Source: Candidatus Dormiibacterota bacterium (GTDB lineage: Bacteria; Chloroflexota; Dormibacteria; Dormibacterales; Dormibacteraceae). Taken from it: DNA of 25,377 nucleotides. The stretch's first letter is position 1. The number at the start of each line of letters is the position of its first letter. Made by a program: the position numbers and the translations under genes. Shown here one piece after another: positions 1 to 6,223 of this stretch. The stretch is taken from assembly GCA_955652585.1 (NCBI GenBank), contig CATPBF010000007.1, positions 1-25,377 of the forward strand, written 5' to 3'. The notes under the pieces are model-generated. The model was not told the origin of the DNA, made no database searches, and was given only the letters and a program-made list of their open reading frames with translations.

Positions 1-1343
1 GGCACCTTCGGGCCCTCGCGGACCAACGAGTTGAAAAGGGTCTCTTTGAGGTCGAGCAGGAACGGGTCGCCGTACTCATATTCCTTCAGCTCGTCGGAGG
101 CGTCGTTTCCGATTCCGCCTCGCAACAGCTGGTGCTGTCCCATTCGGGTCTTCTTGAGCTGGTCGAATATGTCGCGCAGCGCCGATTGGCCGATGCGCCG
201 CATGCCGCGCGGCGTCAGCTCCATACGCCGACCTTTGCGCTCGACGTAGCCGGCTTTCTCGAGCACCTCGGTGAGCTTTCGCAGTTGGTCGAGCGCTTGC
301 CTGGCCTCATCCCCAAGCAGCTGCTGCGCGAGTGAGCGGTCAACGTCGTCCGGGCGAAAGCTGCCGCGCTCCAACTGTGACTCGAGCCGGTCCATCTGCT
401 GCAGCCGCTCCATCAGGCCCATCGCCTCGCCCATGGAGAGGGGGTCCTCGCCGAAGAATGGATAGCGCTCGGCCATCTCCGACGGCGGCATCATCGCCTG
501 CATGAACCCGGACAGCCGGGCCAGCTCGAGGCGAAGTGAGTCGTCCTGGAGAAGCGCGTCCATCATCTGGCGCAGCTCTTCACGCGCCTCCGGGCTCATG
601 CTCTGAAGCAGAGACTGCATTTGCGCCATCTGGCGCTGCAGGTGCTCCAGCAGCTCGTCGAGGCTGTTGATGCCGGGCGGGAACATGTCGCTGTAGCGCT
701 CCATGAACCCGTTGAAGTCGGGCGTCCGGCCCTCCATGCGGTCCTCGAGCATCTTGTTGAGCTCACGCACCATGTCCCGGACTCGCGACAGGTCCTGGCC
801 CTGCATCTGCTGGATAGAGCCCTTCAAGCCCTGGAACATCTGGTCGACCATCTGCTTCTGGAGCCGCTGCATCAGCTCTTCGAACTTCTGGCGCGCCTGG
901 TCGTCGACGAATTCGTAATCGCGTAGAGACTTGACGCGGCCGCCCAGGTCGTCGGGTAGGCGATCGAGCTGCTCGCGCCGCTGGCGGGCGATCCGCTCCA
1001 TCAGCTTCTTGGCCTCGGGCGTCGCCGCCTCGTCCACACGCCGGTCTATGCCGGCGCGCTCCGCGTCGATGACCTCCTGCACCTCCTGGCGCAGCTGCTC
1101 GACGGTGGAGTCGAGGTTGTATTTGCCCAGCTCGCGTTCTCGCGCCTCCCGAAGCTGCTTGAGCAGCTGCTCCAGGCCCGGCATGTTCGGCGCGCCCCAG
1201 CGCAACAGGCGCTGCAGCGCGGCGTTGAGGTCGCCGTAGTTCATGAGGTCGTCGGACAGGGCGTCCAGAACGTCGCCCGCGTCGAGGTCGTCGAGACGCT
1301 GGGAGCCGTCCCACCGCGAATAGCGGAACTTCACCCGGTTCAC
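1..1343 (-). CDS. VWA-domain family protein (COG4867-like), C-terminus cut by window start
   Basis: The reading frame is open from a GTG at 1343 to the window edge, giving about 447 residues without a stop. The N-terminus (VNRVKFRYSRWDG) and a long charged helical middle rich in Gln, Arg, Glu and Met match my recollection of the actinobacterial COG4867 family, proteins that carry a von Willebrand A domain at the C-terminus. The last visible part (YGDPFLLDLKETLFNSLVREG) resembles the linker just before that domain, so the metal-binding MIDAS site would lie outside the window. Family members often sit beside MoxR-type AAA ATPases, but none is visible here. The frame stays open upstream of the GTG, so the start is not certain. 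A TATAAC box at 1373-1378 overlaps the stop of the upstream UPF0173 gene and could give this gene its own promoter. The family call rests on pattern memory. Confidence 0.7.
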   Translation of the reverse strand, partial: MNRVKFRYSRWDGSQRLDDLDAGDVLDALSDDLMNYGDLNAALQRLLRWGAPNMPGLEQLLKQLREARERELGKYNLDSTVEQLRQEVQEVIDAERAGIDRRVDEAATPEAKKLMERIARQRREQLDRLPDDLGGRVKSLRDYEFVDDQARQKFEELMQRLQKQMVDQMFQGLKGSIQQMQGQDLSRVRDMVRELNKMLEDRMEGRTPDFNGFMERYSDMFPPGINSLDELLEHLQRQMAQMQSLLQSMSPEAREELRQMMDALLQDDSLRLELARLSGFMQAMMPPSEMAERYPFFGEDPLSMGEAMGLMERLQQMDRLESQLERGSFRPDDVDRSLAQQLLGDEARQALDQLRKLTEVLEKAGYVERKGRRMELTPRGMRRIGQSALRDIFDQLKKTRMGQHQLLRGGIGNDASDELKEYEYGDPFLLDLKETLFNSLVREGPKV

Positions 1344-1373
1344 GCTAGCAGGCCGAGCCCCTGGCGGCGGACG

Positions 1374-2084
1374 TTATACGGTGTCGCCCGGCTTGATGTC
1401 GAGGACCTCGACACTCGGGCCGACCAACTCCTGCAGGGCGCTCGGCCGCCCGATCAGCGGCGGGAACGTGCCGAAGTGCATCGGCACCACGGTTTTGACG
1501 CCCAGGAGCGAGACCGCTTTGGCGGCGCGCGCCGGTCCCATGGTGTAGAAGTCGCCGATGGGCAGGAAGGCGACGTCGAAGTGGCTCAGCTCGGCGATCA
1601 GCGCCATGTCCCCGAAAACGTCCGTGTCGCCCGCGAAATAGACCGTGAAGCCGTTCTCGAACTCGATCACCATCCCGCACGCTTCGCCGCCGTACACGAT
1701 CTGCGCGCCGTCCGAGATGCCGCACGAATGCTCGGCGTGGACGAGCGTGATCTTGATGCCGCCGACATCGATGGTCCCGCCCTGATTGCCGCCGATCAGC
1801 GTCTCGCCTTCGATACCTTTGGATCCCAGCCAGCTCGTGATCTCGAAGTTGCTCACGATTTTGGGTTTGGTCGCGCGAGCAATTTCGAGCGCGTCGTGGA
1901 TGTGATCGAAGTGGCCGTGGGTGATGAGCATGAGGTCGCACTTGTCGACCTTCTTCAGGGCTTCGGGCGCCACCGGGTTGCCCATGACCCATGGGTCGAT
2001 GATGATCTCCTTCTGCTTGGCGCTCCGAACCTTCCACGTGCCGTGCCCGACCCAGGTGAAACTGACATGAGCGTTAAGCGGCAT
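1374..2084 (-). CDS. UPF0173 metal-dependent hydrolase (metallo-beta-lactamase fold)
   Basis: This 236-residue protein is a single metallo-beta-lactamase-fold domain of the UPF0173/YtkL type, the usual length for the family. The metal ligands are visible: HGHFDH at residues 56-61, His in HAEHS near 116-119, AGDTD with Asp153, and His203 in MHFGTFP. These would hold one or two metal ions, probably Zn or Mn. It has no signal peptide and should be cytoplasmic. The physiological substrate of the family is not established. The ATG at 2084 is well supported by a strong Shine-Dalgarno sequence (GGGGAGGA, 2091-2098) six bases upstream. The gene follows the GT87 gene by 15 bp, so the two are probably co-transcribed. 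Confidence 0.9.
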   Translation of the reverse strand: MPLNAHVSFTWVGHGTWKVRSAKQKEIIIDPWVMGNPVAPEALKKVDKCDLMLITHGHFDHIHDALEIARATKPKIVSNFEITSWLGSKGIEGETLIGGNQGGTIDVGGIKITLVHAEHSCGISDGAQIVYGGEACGMVIEFENGFTVYFAGDTDVFGDMALIAELSHFDVAFLPIGDFYTMGPARAAKAVSLLGVKTVVPMHFGTFPPLIGRPSALQELVGPSVEVLDIKPGDTV

Positions 2085-2090
2085 TCGTGA

Positions 2091-2098
2091 TCCTCCCC
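2091..2098 (-). promoter_or_regulatory. Strong ribosome binding site of the UPF0173 gene
   Basis: GGGGAGGA on the minus strand lies six bases before the ATG at 2084, just after the TGA (2100-2102) of the upstream GT87 gene. It is one of only two strong Shine-Dalgarno sequences noticed in the window and fixes the start of an internal operon gene. Confidence 0.75.
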
Positions 2099-2099
2099 A

Positions 2100-3320
2100 T
2101 CATGCGGCCGAGCGGAAGAGCCGATTCTCCCACAGCGCCAAAACGAAGATCGCAATCGCGGCGATCGTCCAGAGATTCGGAAAGAAGAGGTCACACGGCT
2201 GTCGTACGAATCCGAGCAGGAAGATGCCGAGCAGCGCCATCGTGAGCGCCCGCCTCTGCTCGAGGGCGCGGACCGCGAGCAGAAGGATCAACGGCAGCAG
2301 AGGCAGCCACTGGTACGGCCACACCTCGTTGGGTATAAGCGCGCCGAGCGCAAAGCCGAGCGACATGCCATAGGGAGGATTCCATCCACTACGCCATGCC
2401 GCCCACACCGCTCCGACTGCAAACAGGATTGCGCTGAGATAAGAGAGCACCAGCGCCACTTCCGGAAGGTGGATCGGCGAGGTGACCGCGACGTACCCGC
2501 TGCCGGAGGGCTGTTGATAGGTCTCGCCTCCAATGGTGCGCGTGAAAAGCGTGCGCACCGAGTCGTATGCGCAGTCGGAGTTGTGCGAGGCGAGCGAGGG
2601 GATGAGGACCTGCTGGTAGTAGTGCAACGCGCCGCCGAGCCCGAGCGGAATGAAGGTGATGACGGTGACCCCGACCAGCACTGCGCCGAGGCTCAACGCA
2701 TAGCGGACTCGGTGAGCAGGCTGCGGGCCGATGATCATCGCCGCCGGAAAGTACTTCAGAGCCGCGGCGAGCCCACCGACCGCGCCCGCCAGCGAGGGCC
2801 GGTTTCCCTCCAGCCAGATCGAGGCCGCCGCCCCGAGCAGCAAGACGCCCCCGCGCTGCCCCGCGACGGCGTCGGCGAACAGCGGGGGAAAGTAGGCCGC
2901 GACGAGCCAGAAGATCGGGGCCGCCAGGCGGTGCCGTGGCAGCAGGACAAGGTAGATGAGCACGAGAGCCCCGATCAGCGCTGCCCCGTCGAGCGCCGTC
3001 CACACTTGCACGCCCACGCTCCTGGGCAGCAGCGCGATGGGAATGCCGAGGACCGCCACCGGCGGCGGGCTCACGAACGCGTCGAGGGTCCCTGGCGGCG
3101 CGATCACATGCGAGCGGGCGAGATATGCGGCGGCCGCGTCGTACATGTGAGCGGGGTTGGTGAGGTATGCGTGCGCCCCTTCCCACATCCCTTCGGTGTC
3201 GGGGCGCCGCTGGACGATGACGGTCAGTACGACCACCCGGATCCAGAACACCGCGGCCAGGGCCCAGTAAAGGGCTGGTCGCGTGAACACGTCGACCGCG
3301 GCCTTGCGCAGCCGGTCCAC
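2100..3320 (-). CDS. GT87 (DUF2029) polytopic membrane glycosyltransferase
   Basis: A 406-residue, very hydrophobic protein with roughly nine to ten membrane segments, the first at about residues 15-38. After it comes a periplasm-type loop containing RRPDTEGMWEGAHAYLTNPAHMYD, followed by segments rich in Leu, Ala and Val. This layout is typical of DUF2029/GT87 enzymes, GT-C fold polyprenyl-phosphate-mannose-dependent mannosyltransferases known from mycobacterial lipoglycan assembly. The acidic pair in the first loop is where a GT-C catalytic acid would be expected. Its acceptor cannot be deduced. The start is GTG at 3320 with no clear Shine-Dalgarno sequence, so a slightly different start is possible. 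The UPF0173 gene lies 15 bp downstream. The 199-bp gap upstream contains several hairpins. Confidence 0.78.
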   Translation of the reverse strand: MDRLRKAAVDVFTRPALYWALAAVFWIRVVVLTVIVQRRPDTEGMWEGAHAYLTNPAHMYDAAAAYLARSHVIAPPGTLDAFVSPPPVAVLGIPIALLPRSVGVQVWTALDGAALIGALVLIYLVLLPRHRLAAPIFWLVAAYFPPLFADAVAGQRGGVLLLGAAASIWLEGNRPSLAGAVGGLAAALKYFPAAMIIGPQPAHRVRYALSLGAVLVGVTVITFIPLGLGGALHYYQQVLIPSLASHNSDCAYDSVRTLFTRTIGGETYQQPSGSGYVAVTSPIHLPEVALVLSYLSAILFAVGAVWAAWRSGWNPPYGMSLGFALGALIPNEVWPYQWLPLLPLILLLAVRALEQRRALTMALLGIFLLGFVRQPCDLFFPNLWTIAAIAIFVLALWENRLFRSAA

Positions 3321-3339
3321 TAGTGGTGGGTCTGGGAAC

Positions 3340-3480
3340 TAGCTCGACAAGGCGCGGCCTCGGCGGCCGGAGCCAAGGAGCCGACGAGCACGTGAGGGAG
3401 CGCATCGCGTAGATGCGTGACCGAGCGCGCGCAGGAGGCGACGCAGGCTTCAGCGCAGCCCGGCCGACTAGGCCGATGCA
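3340..3480. other. Hairpin-rich non-coding gap, candidate structured RNA or intergenic repeat
   Basis: The gap between the GT87 gene and the LysR gene has no convincing coding sequence. It holds short inverted repeats with five-base loops: CGCATC/GATGCG at 3401-3417, CGGCC/GGCCG at 3461-3475, and a weaker CGGCC/GGCCG around 3355-3369. It is GC-rich throughout, without a T-tract. Read on the minus strand it would be the 5' leader of the GT87 gene. It could be a dispersed intergenic repeat, a leader RNA, or decayed sequence. Confidence 0.35.
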
Positions 3481-3499
3481 TTGGTGAGCGGCTTCCCAG

Positions 3500-3520
3500 G
3501 CGCACCACTCAGCGGTGCGC
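3500..3520 (-). terminator. Hairpin directly after the LysR stop codon
   Basis: A perfect 7-bp stem, GCGCACC and GGTGCGC, with a seven-base loop lies at 3500-3520 and touches the TAG stop (3520-3522) of the LysR gene. No U-tract follows on the minus strand, so it is at best a weak or Rho-assisted terminator, or a 3' stabilising stem. Confidence 0.4.
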
Positions 3521-4449
3521 TAGTCCGTCGGCGGCCGCGACTGTCCGCGCCTGCCGACGCTGGACAGCCACTCGGGATCTTTGAGGAACTTGATGAACGC
3601 CTGCACAGACGCGGGCAGCTTGCGGCGCCGGAGGTGAACTATGTGCCAGTCGCGCCGGATGGGGAAGCCGCGCACGTCGAGCTCCACGAGCCGGCCGCTG
3701 GACAGCTCCAGCGCACACGCATAACGGGACAGAACCGCCAGCCCGAGTCCCGATTCGACCGCGTGCTTGATGGCGCCGTTGGAGCCCAGCTCCATCGCGA
3801 TGTGCAGCTTGGCGCCAGCCTTTCTCGCCGCCTTCTCAAGCGACCATCGGCTTCCAGAGGCCGCCTCGCGCATCACGAACGGCTGATCGGTTAGATCTTT
3901 GAGGCTCAGGCCCCCGTTTCGCGCCAGGCGGTGGCCGGCCGGCGCGACGACCACGAGCTCGTCGCTGAGAAAAGGAAGGATCGCGAGTTCCGAGTCCTTC
4001 AGGGCCGGACCGACGACCGCGAGGTCGAGCTCGTTGCGCAGAACCTGCTCCTGTACGCGTGTGCGGGTGCCGATCTCGAGCGAGATCACCAGCCCGGGGT
4101 GCAGCTTCTTGAATGCGCCCAGAGCGGCGGGCAGGATGTAGATGCCGACCGTCGTGCTCGCCCCGACGCGGAGGTTGCCGCGCTTGATCCCGCGCATCTC
4201 CTCCAGCGCCACCGCAGCCTCGTCGAGAACGTCCATCGTGCGGCGCGCGTAGCCGTACAGGATCTTGCCTGCCTCCGTGAGCTGAACACGCTTGCCCAGG
4301 CGGTCGAGCAGCGGCAGGCCCAGAGCCTCTTCCAGCTCTTTGACCTGGTACGAGACCGACGGCTGGCTGAGCCGCAGCTGCTGGGCGGCGAGGCTGAAGC
4401 TGCTGAGGTCAGCCACCGCCTTGAAGGTGCGCAATTGACGCAGCGTCAT
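3520..4449 (-). CDS. LysR-family transcriptional regulator
   Basis: Starting at ATG 4449 the product is 309 residues, normal for the family, and begins with the canonical MTLRQLRTFKAV. The winged helix-turn-helix fills about residues 1-60 (SFSLAAQQLRLSQPSVSYQVKELE spans the recognition region). A linker helix and a periplasmic-binding-protein-like effector domain from about 90 to 295 follow. The frame is open 61 codons further upstream, but that extension does not resemble the family and would run into the divergent promoter, so I rejected it. The gene diverges from the acyl-CoA carboxylase gene with 70 bp between, the standard arrangement for a LysR protein controlling its neighbour. The short tandem repeat at 4472-4495 is the best operator candidate. 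The C-terminal tail is Arg-rich. The effector is unknown, though an acyl-CoA or organic acid would fit the neighbour. Confidence 0.9.
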   Translation of the reverse strand: MTLRQLRTFKAVADLSSFSLAAQQLRLSQPSVSYQVKELEEALGLPLLDRLGKRVQLTEAGKILYGYARRTMDVLDEAAVALEEMRGIKRGNLRVGASTTVGIYILPAALGAFKKLHPGLVISLEIGTRTRVQEQVLRNELDLAVVGPALKDSELAILPFLSDELVVVAPAGHRLARNGGLSLKDLTDQPFVMREAASGSRWSLEKAARKAGAKLHIAMELGSNGAIKHAVESGLGLAVLSRYACALELSSGRLVELDVRGFPIRRDWHIVHLRRRKLPASVQAFIKFLKDPEWLSSVGRRGQSRPPTD

Positions 4450-4471
4450 CGCGTGGTCGAGATCCAGGGGT

Positions 4472-4495
4472 GGGCCGTACTCAGGGCCGTGCTCG
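4472..4495. promoter_or_regulatory. Tandem 12-bp direct repeat, candidate LysR operator
   Basis: Two adjacent 12-bp units, GGGCCGTACTCA (4472-4483) and GGGCCGTGCTCG (4484-4495), match at 10 of 12 positions. They lie in the 70-bp gap between the divergent LysR and acyl-CoA carboxylase genes, ending 11 bp before the TACGAT -10 candidate of the carboxylase gene. The position suits an activator or repressor site. Classical LysR sites are T-N11-A inverted repeats, so the link to this LysR protein is inference. Confidence 0.4.
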
Positions 4496-4506
4496 GGCAC
4501 GGCGCC

Positions 4507-4512
4507 TACGAT
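4507..4512 (+). promoter_or_regulatory. Candidate -10 box of the acyl-CoA carboxylase gene (leaderless)
   Basis: TACGAT ends seven bases before the ATG at 4520 and no Shine-Dalgarno sequence is present. Transcription would begin at or next to the A of the ATG, which supports 4520 over the internal ATG at 4544. No good -35 hexamer is seen, compatible with an activator-dependent promoter. Confidence 0.4.
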
Positions 4513-4519
4513 ATGCGGT

Positions 4520-6157
4520 ATGGCCTCCCGCAGACCAAAGAGCATGTCGCCCGTGCGGCGGACCACGCCCACGGTCGAGGATGTGGAGGCGCCGGAGCGG
4601 GCTCCGGCGTCGGTTTCAGAGCAGAAGATCAACCAGTACCGAAAGCGACGCTATCAAGCACTGCATTCGGAGAACGAGGCAGCGAACAAGCGGAGGGCGA
4701 GGGGTCTTTCGAGCGCGCGCGAACGCATCGAGATGCTGCTCGACGAAAGCACCTTCGTCGAGCTCGACCTCTTCGCCACGCATCGCGCGTATGGCTTCGG
4801 AATGGAAGAGCGCAAGATCGCCGGCGACGGCATGGTGGCGGGCTTTGGCGAGATCGACCGACGCCCGGTCGCCGTCTACGCGTATGACGCGACGGCGTTT
4901 GGCGGCTCGCTGGGCGAGGTCACTGCTGAGAAGGTCGTCAAGGTCCAGGAGCTGGCACTGCGCAATCGAGTGCCGATCATCGGCATCAACGATTCGGGCG
5001 GAGCGCGCATCCAGGAAGGCGTCGTCGCCCTCGCCGGCTACGCCGACATCTTCTATCGCAACGTGCAGTCATCCGGCGTGATCCCGCAGATCAGCGTCAT
5101 CGCCGGACCGTGCACAGGCGGCGCGGTCTACTCGCCCGCAATCACCGACTTCATCTTCATCGTGGCGGGCCAGGGCTACATGTTCATCACGGGTCCGGAG
5201 GTGATCCGCGTAGTCACCGGCGAGCGGATCAACTTCGAGGACCTCGGTGGCGGCGACGTGCATAACGTGACCTCGGGAGTCGCCCACTTCCTGCCCAAGA
5301 CCGAAGAGGCATGCGCTGCCGGCGTGCGCCGCCTTCTCTCTTACCTCCCCTCGAGCAACGGCGAGCGGCCACCGTATCTACCCACCACCGACGACCCCGA
5401 ACGCGCGGACCGCGAGCTGCAGACGATCGTGCCCGAGGCGCCGAACAAGCCGTACGACATGCGCGAATTGGTCGGCCGCGTCCTCGACAACCGCGAGTTC
5501 TTCGAGGTGCAGCCGTTCTTCGCGCCGAATATCGTCGTCGGCTTCGGGCGGCTCGGCGGCCACGTCGTGGGCATCGTCGGCAACCAGCCCAAGGTCCTGG
5601 CAGGCGCAATCGACATCAATGCGTCGGTCAAAGCGGCGCGGTTCATCCGCTTCTGCGATGCCTTCGGGATTCCGATCGTCTCCTTTGTCGACGTTCCCGG
5701 CTACCTTCCCGGCCGCGACCAGGAGCACGGCGGGATCATCCGGCACGGCGCCAAGCTGCTTTATGCCTACGCCGAGGCCACCGTGCCGAAGCTGACTGTG
5801 ATCACGCGCAAGGATTACGGCGGGGCCTATTGCGTCATGTCGCCCAAGCAGATGGGCGCGGACCTCAACCTGGCGTGGCCCACGGCCGAGATCGCGGTCA
5901 TGGGCCCTGAAGCGGCCGTGAACATCGTGTACAAGCGGGAGCTTGCGTCGGCGCCAGATCCGGCCGGCCGCCGCAAGCAGCTCGTCGCTGAGTACACCGC
6001 CCGGTTCGCAAACCCGTACGTGGCCGCCGAGCGAGGCTATGTCGACGATGTGATCGAGCCCAGCGCGACCCGACGCGCGCTGATCAGAGGCCTTGAGCTC
6101 GGCCAGCGGAAGACCATCGAGCGGCCCCACCGGAAGCACGGAAATATTCCTTTGTAG
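4520..6157 (+). CDS. pccB: Acyl-CoA carboxylase beta (carboxyltransferase) subunit, propionyl-CoA carboxylase type
   Basis: A 545-residue carboxyltransferase subunit, close to the usual 510-550. It transfers the carboxyl group from carboxybiotin to an acyl-CoA, typically making methylmalonyl-CoA from propionyl-CoA, in the cytoplasm with a biotin-carrying alpha subunit. The first 50 residues are a variable polar leader. Two crotonase-like halves follow, with family segments NDSGGARIQEGV, GPCTGGAVYSPA, PGYLPGRDQEHGGIIRHGAK and AWPTAEIAVMG. Residue 438 is Cys in the segment KDYGGAYCVM, where propionyl-CoA carboxylases usually have Asp (GGAYDVM) at the position known to set acyl-chain preference in the Streptomyces enzyme. 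The exact substrate is therefore open: acetyl-, propionyl- or longer acyl-CoA. No biotin carboxylase or biotin carrier gene is adjacent, but a biotin ligase lies 18 kb away. A start at ATG 4544 is possible but less favoured. Confidence 0.88.
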   Translation: MASRRPKSMSPVRRTTPTVEDVEAPERAPASVSEQKINQYRKRRYQALHSENEAANKRRARGLSSARERIEMLLDESTFVELDLFATHRAYGFGMEERKIAGDGMVAGFGEIDRRPVAVYAYDATAFGGSLGEVTAEKVVKVQELALRNRVPIIGINDSGGARIQEGVVALAGYADIFYRNVQSSGVIPQISVIAGPCTGGAVYSPAITDFIFIVAGQGYMFITGPEVIRVVTGERINFEDLGGGDVHNVTSGVAHFLPKTEEACAAGVRRLLSYLPSSNGERPPYLPTTDDPERADRELQTIVPEAPNKPYDMRELVGRVLDNREFFEVQPFFAPNIVVGFGRLGGHVVGIVGNQPKVLAGAIDINASVKAARFIRFCDAFGIPIVSFVDVPGYLPGRDQEHGGIIRHGAKLLYAYAEATVPKLTVITRKDYGGAYCVMSPKQMGADLNLAWPTAEIAVMGPEAAVNIVYKRELASAPDPAGRRKQLVAEYTARFANPYVAAERGYVDDVIEPSATRRALIRGLELGQRKTIERPHRKHGNIPL

Positions 6158-6188
6158 GGATTTTCACCTCCCCACCACGCGGAGAGGT

Positions 6189-6207
6189 CCGGCCGCGTAG
6201 CGGCCGG
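6189..6207. terminator. Hairpin between convergent genes, terminator-like and possibly a dispersed repeat
   Basis: CCGGCCGC and GCGGCCGG form an 8-bp perfect stem around a GTA loop in the 66-bp gap between the converging carboxylase (stop at 6157) and glucoamylase (stop at 6224) genes. The flanks CACCTCC, GGAGAGGTC and GGGTGAGGCGCC resemble a palindromic intergenic repeat that is common in GC-rich genomes. There is no U-tract on either strand. Confidence 0.45.
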
Positions 6208-6223
6208 GGTGAGGCGCCCCGAC

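Noticed and set aside
2469..3323. A 284-codon plus-strand open frame over the GT87 gene
   Set aside because: Highly charged, motif-free product opposite a coherent multi-helix membrane protein.
3320..3508. A 62-codon minus-strand frame in the gap before the GT87 gene
   Set aside because: Low-complexity Ala/Ser/Arg/Cys composition, no ribosome site, and it overlies the hairpins. Treated as non-coding.
4450..4632. A 61-residue N-terminal extension of the LysR protein
   Set aside because: The canonical LysR start MTLRQLRTF is at 4449. The extension would occupy the divergent promoter region and overlap the carboxylase gene.
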